A DNA stretch of 31,198 bases from Desulfobacterales bacterium (GTDB lineage: Bacteria > Desulfobacterota > Desulfobacteria > Desulfobacterales > 4be13): assembly GCA_029940115.1 (NCBI GenBank), contig JAOZRQ010000007.1:1-31198 (forward strand). The letters run 5' to 3'. Every line of letters starts with the position of its first letter. The first letter of the stretch is position 1. A program made the position numbers and the translations under genes. Below are positions 7,723-15,941 of the stretch, piece after piece. The notes under the pieces were generated by a model that did not search any database, was not told where the DNA came from, and saw nothing but the letters and a program-made list of their open reading frames with translations.

Positions 7723-8721
7723 ATGATTATTGATCTGGAAAAGTTCATTGGGGAGGAGAGAGGGTACTGGGTCGAGCTGGAGGGGATTCTTGAGATGTTG
7801 GAAAAGGATCCGGGGCACAGGTTGGACATTGGGCAGGTGAGGCGATTCCATTACCTCTATCAGCGGGCCTCGGCGGACTTGGCAAAGCTGATGACGTTCT
7901 CCTCTGAGCAGAAGATCCGGGAATATCTGGAATCTCTGGTGAGCAGGGCTTACGGGGAAATCCATGAAAGCCGCAGGACCCCCCATCGCTTTCGACCGTT
8001 GAAGTGGTTCTTTCTCACCTTTCCCCAGACCTTTCGCAGGCATGTTCAGGCATTCTGGCTGGCCCTTGGGATCATGCTCGCGGGAGGCGCGTTCGGAGGC
8101 GTTGCCATCAGCTTTGATCCCGGGGCGAAGCAGATTCTCATGCCTTTTTCCCATCTTCAGACAGATCCTTCAGAGCGGGTGAAGCGGGAGGAGAAGAGTT
8201 CCGATGCCCGGCTCCAGAGGGCAAAGGCGACGTTCTCCTCGACTCTGATGACGCATAACACCAAAGTGTCTGTCTTTGCCTTGGCCCTAGGCATGACGTG
8301 GGGCATCGGCACGGTGATCCTGGTGTTCTACAACGGCGCGATTCTGGGCGCGGTGGCCCTCGATTATGTTCTGGCAGGGGAGAGCAAATTCCTCGCGGGC
8401 TGGCTCCTGCCTCACGGCGCGGTGGAAATTCCGGCCATTCTTTTGGCTGCCCAGTCTGGGCTGATTTTGGCCGGCGCGCTCATCGGATGGGGAACGGCCT
8501 CCTTGCCATTGAAGACCCGGCTCCGAGAGATATCCGGCGACCTGATGACGCTGATCTTCGGCGTGGCCGTCATGCTGGTCTGGGCAGGATTTGTCGAAGC
8601 CTTTTTTTCCCAATACCATGAACCCGTCATTCCCTATGAGGTGAAGATCGGATTCGGCATGGCCGAGCTTCTGTTGCTGACGCTGTTTCTCTGGAAGTCG
8701 GGAGGGAAACTTGAAATTTGA
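7723..8721 (+). CDS. SpoIIM (stage II sporulation protein M)-family membrane protein
   Basis: This 332-aa protein has a soluble N-terminal part (about 1-100) followed by five or six hydrophobic segments beginning near residue 108 (AFWLALGIMLAGGAFGG). The HNTKVSVFALALGMTWGIGT and FYNGAILGAV segments are typical of the SpoIIM/DUF95 family. In non-sporulating bacteria these proteins are usually encoded beside RDD-family, MoxR-ATPase and DUF58 genes. Here an RDD gene follows, but a Uma2 nuclease gene lies between them. The function outside sporulation is not established. The start is preceded by AAGGGATGAGGG. Confidence 0.85.
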   Translation: MIIDLEKFIGEERGYWVELEGILEMLEKDPGHRLDIGQVRRFHYLYQRASADLAKLMTFSSEQKIREYLESLVSRAYGEIHESRRTPHRFRPLKWFFLTFPQTFRRHVQAFWLALGIMLAGGAFGGVAISFDPGAKQILMPFSHLQTDPSERVKREEKSSDARLQRAKATFSSTLMTHNTKVSVFALALGMTWGIGTVILVFYNGAILGAVALDYVLAGESKFLAGWLLPHGAVEIPAILLAAQSGLILAGALIGWGTASLPLKTRLREISGDLMTLIFGVAVMLVWAGFVEAFFSQYHEPVIPYEVKIGFGMAELLLLTLFLWKSGGKLEI

Positions 8722-8785
8722 AACTTGGGTGAATATGAGCGATTTGCAGACCTTCATCCTTCATCCTTATTATAAGGAGGTGAAT

Positions 8786-9766
8786 ATGGGCGATTTACAG
8801 CCAGTGCCCCAAGTGCCATGGGAGATGAAGCCCCCCTTTCCAGAGGAAGACGAATTTCCACTGGATGGGCTTCGAGTCTCGGAGGAGGAGTACTGGGAGA
8901 AATACTACAATCATCCCGGTGAATACACTTACGAGTGGAATGATGGCTATTTGGAGGCAAAGCCGATGGCAGATGTGAAAGGGAGCAGGATGTACCAGTG
9001 CTTCAACCGGATTCTTGACTGTTATCTCACGACATATCCGATAGGCACGATAGTGAACTTGGACATCGGCTTTCAATTGTCGCTGACTTGGAAAACCACC
9101 GTCCGCATGCCGGACCTCTGCGTGATTCTCGACAACAATCCGGTACTCATTGCTCCGGACGACTGTCGCTATTACGGAACCTTTGATCTTTGTGTGGAAT
9201 CCCTCTCCTATTCATCGAAAAAGGAAATCAGGCGGGATACGAAGGAGAAGAAAGATGAATACGAGGCCATGGGGGTGAGGGAATATTATATCCTTGACGC
9301 CCGGGGAATCGAGACCGTGTTTTACCATCTGAACCGGAGCGGCCAGTATCAGAAGATCAGACCGGTAAGGAAGGATGTGATCCGGTCACAGGTGCTGCCG
9401 GGCTTTCAGTTCCGGATTTCCGATCTGTACCGGCAACGGTCTCTCGAAGAACTGGCGGAGGATGAGGTGTATCACGACTATGTTTTTCCATCCTACAAAG
9501 ATGTGAAGCAACAGGTGGAAAAGGAAAGAGAGCGGGCCGAGGAGGAAAAACGCCGAGCCGAGGAGGAAAAACAGCGGGCCGAGGAGGAAAAACAGCGGGC
9601 CGAGGAGGAAAAACGGCGGGCCGAGGAGGAAAAACAGCGGGCCGAGACGGCTGAAAAACGGCTTCTTTCAGAGCAGGAGAAAGCGGAACAGGAGAAGATA
9701 CGGGCCGACCGTCTCGCGATGAAACTTCGCGCATTGGGAATCGATCCGGAGTCGCTTGAAACGTGA
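8786..9766 (+). CDS. Uma2-family PD-(D/E)XK nuclease-like protein with heptad coiled coil
   Basis: About 326 residues. The N-terminal about 220 residues follow the Uma2/DUF820 restriction-endonuclease-like fold: VRMPDLCVIL, then LCVESLSYSSKKE with the Asp and Lys of RDTKEKKDEYEAMGV, and REYYILD. The substrate is unknown; the family is widespread in cyanobacteria and other large genomes. Residues about 250-290 are five perfect-period heptads RAEEEKQ, encoded by 21-bp DNA repeats, and form a charged coiled coil. The start at 8786 has an exceptionally good AAGGAGG five bases upstream. The gene separates spoIIM from RDD and is followed by an interspersed palindromic repeat, consistent with insertion into an older gene pair. 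Confidence 0.88.
   Translation: MGDLQPVPQVPWEMKPPFPEEDEFPLDGLRVSEEEYWEKYYNHPGEYTYEWNDGYLEAKPMADVKGSRMYQCFNRILDCYLTTYPIGTIVNLDIGFQLSLTWKTTVRMPDLCVILDNNPVLIAPDDCRYYGTFDLCVESLSYSSKKEIRRDTKEKKDEYEAMGVREYYILDARGIETVFYHLNRSGQYQKIRPVRKDVIRSQVLPGFQFRISDLYRQRSLEELAEDEVYHDYVFPSYKDVKQQVEKERERAEEEKRRAEEEKQRAEEEKQRAEEEKRRAEEEKQRAETAEKRLLSEQEKAEQEKIRADRLAMKLRALGIDPESLET
9536..9640 (+). repeat. Five 21-bp units encoding RAEEEKQ-type heptads
   Basis: Unit GCCGAGGAGGAAAAACAGCG plus one base, repeated five times within the Uma2 gene with only codon-level differences (CGC, CAG, CGG). The unit is a multiple of three, so copy-number change would lengthen or shorten the coiled coil without a frame shift. Confidence 0.92.
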
Positions 9767-9814
9767 CTGGTTCTAACGGTTTTTGTGGTTTCCGACACGG
9801 ACTGGGAATGGTGA

Positions 9815-9882
9815 TCCGCAGATGAACGCGGATGAACGCGGACGGCCTGTGTGCCGGGGCCCATCCGCGTCCATCCGCGGTC
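9815..9882. repeat. CCGCGGATGAACGCGGATG palindromic repeat, copy 2
   Basis: ATCCGCAGATGAACGCGGAT on the left pairs with CCATCCGCGTCCATCCGCGG on the right. It lies between the Uma2 and RDD genes. Same family as 5843-5908. Confidence 0.8.
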
Positions 9883-9983
9883 TGTCCCTCCTGTTCCAGA
9901 CCGGCCTTCAGGATCGTGACCGTCTGAGATCACAGGCAACCACAAAATCCGTTAGAATCAGAAACGTGAAACGTGGGGACCTG

Positions 9984-10754
9984 ATGAACAGAACCAACAC
10001 GCTGACAATCCGAACACCTGAGGGGATCGTCTTTTCTCTGCGGCTTGCGGGGCCGGTCACCCGCTTTCTGGCATGGCTCATTGACTTTGCAAGCATCATG
10101 GCCCTCACCCTCATCATCAGAATTCTGCTCGGATTGCTGGGAGTGATCAGCCAGGATGTGGCTTCGGCAGTCAGCATCTTGGCCGCTTTTCTTCTCTCTG
10201 TCGGCTACAGCATTCTCATGGAATGGTGCTGGCGGGGGCAGACCATCGGCAAGCGCGTGTTTCGTCTGCGGGTCATGGACGCCCGGGGGTTGCGCCTGAA
10301 ATTCAGTCAGATTGTGATTCGCAACCTGCTTCGGTCTGTTGACAGTCTTCCGGGCTTTTACATGGTCGGCGGTCTCGCGTGTCTTTTCAGCCAGCAGGCC
10401 CAGCGCCTCGGCGATCTGGCCGCCAACACCATTGTGATATGGACTCCCCGAATTCCCGAACCGGATATGGATCAGGTCCTGACCGACAAATACAATTCGT
10501 TCCGGGATTATCCGCATCTGAACGCGCGTCTGCGACAACGCGTCTCCCCTCATGAGGCGGGCATCGCTTTGCAGGCCCTGTTGCGCCGGGATGAGCTGGA
10601 TCCGCAGGCGCGGGTGGATCTGTTCAGGGAGATTGCGTCCCATTTCAGAAAGATTGTGGCATTTCCCCAAGAAGCGACCGATGGAATTTCGGATGAGCGA
10701 TATGTCCGCAACGTGACGGACATTCTCTTTCGGACACGGGCATCCGGCAAATAA
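9984..10754 (+). CDS. RDD-family integral membrane protein
   Basis: This 256-aa protein has the RDD signature AGPVTRFLAWLIDF (about residues 23-36), membrane segments in the first 150 residues, GKRVFRLRV (about 85-93) and the closing RLGDLAANTIVIW motif (about 139-151). A soluble C-terminal part of about 100 residues follows. RDD proteins have no single proven role; some have been linked to transport. RDD genes commonly sit beside spoIIM. The start at 9984 is preferred because the longer frame reads through the upstream repeat. The ribosome site (GGGG) is weak. Confidence 0.85.
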   Translation: MNRTNTLTIRTPEGIVFSLRLAGPVTRFLAWLIDFASIMALTLIIRILLGLLGVISQDVASAVSILAAFLLSVGYSILMEWCWRGQTIGKRVFRLRVMDARGLRLKFSQIVIRNLLRSVDSLPGFYMVGGLACLFSQQAQRLGDLAANTIVIWTPRIPEPDMDQVLTDKYNSFRDYPHLNARLRQRVSPHEAGIALQALLRRDELDPQARVDLFREIASHFRKIVAFPQEATDGISDERYVRNVTDILFRTRASGK

Positions 10755-10787
10755 ACCCTTGACGTTGCCTTCCTGATTTGGTAGCTG

Positions 10788-10875
10788 TGTACAGGACAAA
10801 AAAAAGAAACCCGGGTTTTTCTGGCAGGGTAAAAAGTCAGGTTTCTCGGCCATCCACAATTTTTTGTCCTGTACA
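10788..10875. repeat. 88-bp MITE-like element with 16-bp perfect terminal inverted repeats
   Basis: TGTACAGGACAAAAAA (10788-10803) is the exact inverse complement of 10860-10875. Inside, AGAAACC pairs with GGTTTCT. There is no coding capacity. It lies between RDD and pcm and could fold as a bidirectional terminator, or be a small mobile element. Confidence 0.75.
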
Positions 10876-10933
10876 TAGGCCTTTCACTCCGGTTTTTATG
10901 GACATATTTAACCACAAATCAGATCAGTTGATT

Positions 10934-11596
10934 ATGGAAAAAAAAAAGATTGAAAAATATGCGCGTCAGCGTGATGAAATGGTCCGGAAGCAGATTGAAT
11001 CGCGTGGGATAACTGACCCAAAAGTTCTCGCAGCCGTACGCAAAGTCCCGAGGCACCTGTTTGTCAACGAGGCCCTGATGGATCAGGCCCATGGCGACTA
11101 TCCCCTTCCCATCGGAGAACAACAGACCATCTCCCAACCCTACATTGTTGCCGAAATGACCCAAACCCTGCAACTGACAGTAGATGACCGGGTCCTTGAA
11201 ATCGGCACAGGATCGGGGTATCAGGCGGCGATCCTCGCGGAGATCGTCTTCCGGGTTTATACCGTGGAGCGGATACACTCCCTCTTTGTCAAGGCACGCA
11301 AGCTGTTTGACACGCTTCGTTACCATAACATTGTCACCAAATATGCTGACGGCACATGCGGATGGAGAGATGAAAGCCCGTTTGACGCGATCATCGTGAC
11401 GGCCGGCGCGCCGGAAATCCCGTCAGCCTTGGTCAGTCAGCTCGCGGTGGGGGGACGGATGGTCATCCCAGTGGGGAACCAGTTTTCACAGGACCTGACC
11501 AAGTTGTGCAAAGATGAAAAAAGGACCCGCCAGACCAGTCTCGGCGGGTGCAGGTTTGTCAAACTTATCGGTGAACAGGGATGGAAGGAAGAATGA
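10934..11596 (+). CDS. pcm: Protein-L-isoaspartate O-methyltransferase
   Basis: This 220-aa enzyme methylates isoaspartyl residues with S-adenosylmethionine so that they can revert to aspartate, a protein-repair step in the cytosol. The N-terminal KVPRHLFV (about 37-44), the substrate-site signature GEQQTISQPY (about 61-70), the SAM-binding motif I VLEIGTGSGYQ (about 87-97) and the later FDAIIVTAGAPEIP are all typical. The length fits the family (about 210-225). Two ATG codons are possible (10898 and 10934), neither with a strong ribosome site. The second gives the usual N-terminus. Its stop overlaps the next gene's start. Confidence 0.93.
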   Translation: MEKKKIEKYARQRDEMVRKQIESRGITDPKVLAAVRKVPRHLFVNEALMDQAHGDYPLPIGEQQTISQPYIVAEMTQTLQLTVDDRVLEIGTGSGYQAAILAEIVFRVYTVERIHSLFVKARKLFDTLRYHNIVTKYADGTCGWRDESPFDAIIVTAGAPEIPSALVSQLAVGGRMVIPVGNQFSQDLTKLCKDEKRTRQTSLGGCRFVKLIGEQGWKEE

Positions 11597-12531
11597 GAAC
11601 CGCAAAAGATTATATTATCCTTTATGTGAAAGGCATCGCAATGGGATGCGCGGATGCGGTCCCCGGGGTTTCGGGAGGAACCATCGCCTTTATTTCAGGC
11701 ATATACGAAGAACTGGTATCCGCCATCCGCTCATTCGACGGCAATGCCCTGAGGCTGTTGTTCAACTATGACATGAAAGGCGTTTGGCAGCACGTCAACG
11801 GCGTTTTCTTGGTTGTCCTGCTCTCCGGAATCGGAACCGCCATCCTCTCCCTTTCGAGACTGATTTTGTATTGGCTGAAGACCTATCCTGAAATGCTCTG
11901 GGCCTTCTTTTTCGGCCTGATCATCGCCTCCGCGGTGGTCGTCGGCAGAAAGATCCGCCAATGGGACGCCCCTGTCATCATCAGCGGACTGTTGGGCGCG
12001 GGATTCGGTCTCATGATCACGGTGATCACCCCTGCTGAGACCACCCCCGCGAGCTGGTTTCTGTTTCTCTCCGGCATGATAGCGATCTGCGCCATGATTT
12101 TGCCGGGAATATCAGGGAGCTTCATACTGGTGCTGTTGGGGAAGTATGAATATGTCCTGGCCGCAGTCAGGGATTTCAACATGGGGGTCATCCTCATCTT
12201 TTCGGGCGGCGCGGCCACCGGGCTTCTCGTATTTTCCCACTTGCTCAACTGGGCCCTCAGCCGTTTTCACAACATCACCATCGCCGCGCTGACCGGCATC
12301 ATGATCGGCTCGCTCAACAAAGTCTGGCCCTGGAAAAAGGTCATCGAAACCTATGTCGCGTCCGGAGGTCAGACAAAGCCGCTGATCGAGGAGAATGTTC
12401 TGCCGACAGCCTACCTTGAGGCAACAGGGAGAGACCCTTATCTGGTCTGCGCGCTGGGACTGGCAATCATCGGCTTCGCGCTGGTTTACTTTCTTGAAAG
12501 GCTGACTGTTGAGGATGCCTCCCAAGCCTGA
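11593..12531 (+). CDS. DUF368 membrane protein (polyprenyl-phosphate transporter family)
   Basis: This about 312-aa protein has around nine hydrophobic segments. The N-terminal KGIAMGCADAVPGVSGGTIA and the later MILPGISGSFILVLLGKYEY are the two PG(V/I)SG half-motifs that define DUF368. Members of the family (PopT) have been shown to return undecaprenyl phosphate across the membrane, so a role in recycling the lipid carrier for wall or envelope polymers is likely. The ATG at 11593 overlaps the pcm stop as ATGA and has AAGGAAG just upstream, so the two genes form a translationally coupled pair. A slightly earlier ATG (11581) is possible. Confidence 0.9.
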   Translation: MRTAKDYIILYVKGIAMGCADAVPGVSGGTIAFISGIYEELVSAIRSFDGNALRLLFNYDMKGVWQHVNGVFLVVLLSGIGTAILSLSRLILYWLKTYPEMLWAFFFGLIIASAVVVGRKIRQWDAPVIISGLLGAGFGLMITVITPAETTPASWFLFLSGMIAICAMILPGISGSFILVLLGKYEYVLAAVRDFNMGVILIFSGGAATGLLVFSHLLNWALSRFHNITIAALTGIMIGSLNKVWPWKKVIETYVASGGQTKPLIEENVLPTAYLEATGRDPYLVCALGLAIIGFALVYFLERLTVEDASQA

Positions 12532-13182
12532 GCTGTCATTCGTTGCACTCATCTGGACCGAAAAAAAACTCGACGGGCCTCAGACCGGCGGCAACCGCGG
12601 CCTCTACCACTACTACTACTACAAATATGTCGGCCCTACGGGCCTCTGGCTGGCGGGAACCATGGCCTCTACTACTGCTACAAATATGTCGGCCCTACGG
12701 GCTTGGTCTCTTTGTTTGACATTTTACGCTTTCCCTGAGAAAAATCAGCGAAATCCGGATGATCAGCGACAATCCGCGGTTCAAACCCCGCGCAAATTGT
12801 GATGACCGAGCCCAATGCAGGCGATGGAGGCGCAAAGATGGCCTCTTGGGATGACAAAGTCTCAACCATCGCCATCCTTGCACTCCTTTTGTCCGGGCCC
12901 TCACAGACAGGGAGGGGAAACCGGGTTTGCACACTCAGGCCACCTTGACACCAGGGGACTGGCATCAAAAGCCATCCGCGTTCATCTGCGTTCATCTGCG
13001 GTTGAAACATTGCAGGGAGGACAAAAATTGTTTGCCAAAAACTGGACATAAATTGTCGCGCCAAGCCAAAAAAAATGATGGATGACGGCGCGTCGGCAAC
13101 AAACATACCGGAACCCTACAGCAACAAGCAAACCGGAAACAAACAATGCATGTACCAAATTTGATTTACATGGGAGATACAT
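12532..13182. other. Repeat-rich gap without a convincing gene
   Basis: Holds two copies of a CTACTAC...ACAAATATGTCGGCCCTACGGGC repeat (12597-12702), an inverted copy of the GAACCGCGGATTG...TCGCTGATTTTT repeat (12740-12785), about 150 bp of unassigned sequence, and a half copy of the ATGAACGCGGATG repeat (about 12972-13002). The minus-strand frame across it (12678-13106) reads the repeat-derived peptide MNADERG and is not considered a gene. Confidence 0.6.
12597..12702. repeat. Two copies of an ACAAATATGTCGGCCCTACGGGC repeat
   Basis: The 23-bp core occurs at 12621-12643 and 12680-12702. Each is preceded by GGCCTCTAC and a run of CTACTAC triplets, so the full unit is about 42-47 bp. Confidence 0.85.
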
Positions 13183-14664
13183 ATGAAAACCTTGGAAATA
13201 GAGACATTCAAACCACGACTGAGGGTTTTGAACAAAAAACAGGCTTGGGCCATCCACACGGCCGCGTTGGAAATTCTTGAAAAGACGGGTTTCAAAATGG
13301 AGCATCCCGACGTCCTTGAGATGCTTGCGGACGCCGGATGCAAGGTTGAAAATGATGGCCGGGTGACGATGCCCGCCTATCTTGCCGAAGCGGCGGTCAA
13401 ATCCGCCCCGAGAGAGATTGCGCTGTATGATCAGAAGGGGAACAAGTCCATGCCGTTGGTTGACGGCAACTTTTTCTATGGAACAGGGTCGGACACCATA
13501 TTCACCATTGATGTGGAGACCGGGGAGAGACGGAGAACGGTCTTGGCAGATACCGGAAACTTTGCCAAGCTGACAGATGCCTTGCCCAACATGGATTTTT
13601 CCATGTCAATGGGCAATCCGGCCGACGTTCCGATTGAGGATATCTATGTCCATGCGTTTGCCGAGATGGTGAGAAAGAGCAACAAGCCGATTTCTTTCAT
13701 AGCAGACAGCGGAAAAGACATCAAAAAGATATATGAGATAGCGTGTCTTGTGGCCGGCGGAGCGGACGAACTGTGGAAAAAGCCGTTTATCCTGAATTAT
13801 TCGGAAGTGATCAGCCCGTTGATTTTCCCCAAAAATGTGATGGAGAAGCTGGTCTTTTGTGCTGAAAAGAGAATCCCGATATGCCTCCCGTCAGGATGCA
13901 ACGCGGGCGGCGGCGGACCTGTGACCTTGGCCGGTGCGATGGCCTTGGGGATCGCCGAAAACCTTGCGGGCTTGGTCATCCATCAACTGGCCGGCAAAGG
14001 GGCGCCGTTTCTGTTCGCGCCGAATGTCAGTGTGCTGGACATGAAATGTAGCGTGATCTCATATGGTTGCACAGAATGGAGTCTGACCCAGGCGGCCTTT
14101 GCGGACATGCGGGATGAGATCTATGATCTGCCGATATGGGCCTTTGCGGGGGCCACGGATTCCAAAATTTTGGACGCCCAAGCCGGTGCCGAGGGGATGC
14201 TTTCCATCATCACGGCAATGCTTTCACGGTGCAATGTCATCCATGACGTGGGCTATATCGAGTCGGGTCACACCTCTTCGCTTGAGATGCTGACCATGGC
14301 GGATGAACTCGTGGCGATGAGCAAGTACTTTACGGAAGGGGTGGCGGTGAATGAGAACACCCTCGCGCTAAATGTGATAGACAGAGTGGCCAAAGGTCCC
14401 CAAGGATCCATGTTTCTGAGCGAGGATCATACGTTTGAAAATTTCAAATCCGCCCATTTCCTGCCGGAACTGATGAACAGAGCGCGTCATGAGTTGTGGG
14501 AAAAATCCGGAAGCACGGATCTGTACACCCGTTGCAACCAAAAAGCCCGCAAACTTCTTGAGGAACATCAGGTGGAACCGAAACCTGACGATGTTTTGCA
14601 GGGGATTGATCGGATATTGCAGAGAGGACAATGTTGCGAATATTCTCACCGGGATCCCCGCTGA
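13183..14664 (+). CDS. Trimethylamine methyltransferase (MttB)-superfamily protein, non-pyrrolysine type
   Basis: This 493-aa protein covers the whole MttB/TMA methyltransferase barrel. MttB-superfamily enzymes move a methyl group from a quaternary or tertiary amine (for example glycine betaine, carnitine or proline betaine) to a corrinoid protein. The reading frame has no internal TAG, so it is not a pyrrolysine-containing TMA enzyme but one of the more common homologues. Glycine-rich CNAGGGGPVTLAGAMALGIAE and the GATDSKILDAQAGAEG segment fall in the conserved barrel. GGGAGA lies five bases before the ATG. No corrinoid protein or activase gene is in the window, so its partner must be elsewhere or be missing. 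Confidence 0.88.
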   Translation: MKTLEIETFKPRLRVLNKKQAWAIHTAALEILEKTGFKMEHPDVLEMLADAGCKVENDGRVTMPAYLAEAAVKSAPREIALYDQKGNKSMPLVDGNFFYGTGSDTIFTIDVETGERRRTVLADTGNFAKLTDALPNMDFSMSMGNPADVPIEDIYVHAFAEMVRKSNKPISFIADSGKDIKKIYEIACLVAGGADELWKKPFILNYSEVISPLIFPKNVMEKLVFCAEKRIPICLPSGCNAGGGGPVTLAGAMALGIAENLAGLVIHQLAGKGAPFLFAPNVSVLDMKCSVISYGCTEWSLTQAAFADMRDEIYDLPIWAFAGATDSKILDAQAGAEGMLSIITAMLSRCNVIHDVGYIESGHTSSLEMLTMADELVAMSKYFTEGVAVNENTLALNVIDRVAKGPQGSMFLSEDHTFENFKSAHFLPELMNRARHELWEKSGSTDLYTRCNQKARKLLEEHQVEPKPDDVLQGIDRILQRGQCCEYSHRDPR

Positions 14665-14693
14665 CGCTCGGTTCGCCCGCCGAAGCTCGGTTC

Positions 14694-14707
14694 GGATTGA
14701 CAAATCC
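14694..14707. repeat. GGATTGACAAATCC palindrome
   Basis: One member of a dispersed palindrome. Other copies: 5268-5281 (GGATTGCCAAATCC), 31097-31110, 31127-31140 (inverse) and 31189-31198 (cut by the window edge). Flanks are often TTC/GAA or GGC/GGCGG. Here it stands just before the truncated phosphatase gene. Confidence 0.8.
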
Positions 14708-14783
14708 GAACCATAGGATTTCCGAACCCCTACCGGGAGGGGCAAGAGGTAAGGGGTGAATCCGCTGGCCACTGGCCCGTCGC

Positions 14784-15161
14784 CTGATCTTCGCCGGTGC
14801 CAATCTTCCGCTCTTTTACGTTAAGGATGGGAAACTGGAGATGATCAAGGGCGATAAGATGAACCTCGGTTACAAAAAATCCGACTTGGATTTCAATTTC
14901 ACGGATCACACGGTGACTATCGAAAAGGGGATATCCTTCTATCTGTCAACGGACGGTTTCTGGGATCAGATGGGCAAGCATGAAACCAGCCGGTTCGGGC
15001 AGAGAAGCTTCGGCAGAAAGCGGTTTGCAGACCTTTTGAAAAAGATCGCCAGCCTCCCTTTTGAGCAACAGGAGGCGAAGATTCTTGAGGCGTTTGAAGC
15101 GTATAAAGGCGACATGAGAATACAGGATGATGTCACGATGGTGGGGTTTGGGTTTTTCTGA
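14784..15161 (+). pseudogene. 5'-truncated SpoIIE/PP2C-type serine phosphatase
   Basis: The readable homology begins at the CTG at 14784 (LIFAGANLPLFYVKDG), well before the first ATG at 14841, and runs to the stop at 15161. Typical features of the C-terminal third of SpoIIE-type phosphatases are present: FAGANLPLF, the metal-binding YLSTDGFWDQMG and the closing QDDVTMVGFGF. The N-terminal catalytic half and any sensor domain are missing. The upstream 120 bp is palindromic repeat sequence, and a TGA stop lies at about 14757 in this frame. I read it as a remnant left by a deletion at the repeat. A small protein could still be made from 14841 but would lack the first metal-binding aspartate. Confidence 0.8.
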
Positions 15162-15238
15162 TGATAACGGATTTAAGGGAGCCCTGTATATGGGTAAAGG
15201 ATAAATATTGATTTTCGATTTGAGAGGCTATTTTTTGT

Positions 15239-15448
15239 ATGGATAAGGAAAAATTGCGTCATATAAAGGAGTTTGCATATTACAGTAGCATTGGCCTCCA
15301 GCTTGCGCTTTCCATCTTTATTGGTCTCGGCATAGGGGTATATCTGGACAGATACGTCTTTCACACAACCCCGTGGCTCACACTGATCTTCCTGGGGTTT
15401 GGCATCGCGGCGGGATACAGAAACATTGGCTTGGCAATAAAGAAGTAG
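15239..15448 (+). CDS. atpZ: AtpZ/AtpI-family F1Fo ATP synthase-associated membrane protein
   Basis: This 69-aa protein has two membrane segments (about 17-40 and 46-64) separated by YLDRYVFHTTPWLT, the standard AtpZ layout. AtpZ is normally encoded at the head of the ATP synthase operon, followed by atpI, atpB and atpE. It helps ion supply or assembly of the membrane sector. Here none of those genes follows: the next 80 bp is an inverted GC-rich repeat (GGGGCACGGGC...), then a broken stress-protein gene on the other strand. The gene itself looks intact; an AGAGG lies somewhat far (about 12 bp) before the ATG. Confidence 0.8.
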   Translation: MDKEKLRHIKEFAYYSSIGLQLALSIFIGLGIGVYLDRYVFHTTPWLTLIFLGFGIAAGYRNIGLAIKK

Positions 15449-15527
15449 GGGCACGGGCGTACCCTGCCCGCGGGACGTGCCGACGGCGCGTCCTCGGGCA
15501 GGGGCACGGGCACGGGCCTCCCCAAAA

Positions 15528-15809
15528 AGCGTTATAATCAGCATCAACTGGGTCCTCAAATGTGATCAGCGGATCCCACCTGATCGGCGCGGTCTCCATA
15601 AGCTTCCCGATTTTCTGATATGCCTGCCGGGCCAGTCTTTCATGTGCTTGGCTCCGTTTGTTCTCCACGGTTCCATAGAGTTGATCCCGCGGGAAACAGA
15701 CAGTGTGGCAAATCAGAAGGTCCGCGTCAAACCGCCGCGCAAACCCAGCTCCATAGGATAATACCTGTTTGGAAAATTCTGAAAAATCAATGGCGCAAAG
15801 TATTGAATT
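15528..15809 (-). pseudogene. Universal stress protein (UspA) N-terminal fragment
   Basis: From the ATG at 15809 the frame reads MLNSILCAIDFSEFSKQVLS, then FARRFDADLLICHTV, the first beta-alpha-beta unit of a UspA domain. The similarity continues to ITFEDPVDA and then stops abruptly at GC-rich GGGCACGGGC repeats. The second half, including the G-2x-G-9x-G(S/T) nucleotide motif, is missing. An array of fifteen heptamers lies immediately upstream. A truncated remnant is the simplest reading. Confidence 0.75.
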
Positions 15810-15819
15810 CAGCATGACT

Positions 15820-15924
15820 CGGCTCTGGGTGCTGGATGCTCGGCTCTGGATGCTCGGCTCTGGGCTCTGGGTGCTGGGTGCTCGGCTCTGGGTGCTGGGT
15901 GCCGAGAGCCGAGCACCGAGCACC
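15820..15924. repeat. Fifteen-unit heptamer array
   Basis: Units CGGCTCT, GGGTGCT, GGATGCT and, at the right end, the inverse-complementary GAGAGCC and GAGCACC. The array lies between the stress-protein fragment and the broken exporter region. Confidence 0.9.
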
Positions 15925-15941
15925 CCGTTTCCATCTCAGTT

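Noticed and set aside
10778..10933. Longer N-terminus of pcm from 10778
   Set aside because: This part is encoded by the MITE-like inverted repeat and does not resemble the family N-terminus.
12678..13106. 142-aa minus-strand frame
   Set aside because: It is built largely from the two interspersed repeats in this gap (NRGLSLIIRIS-type and MNADERG peptides).
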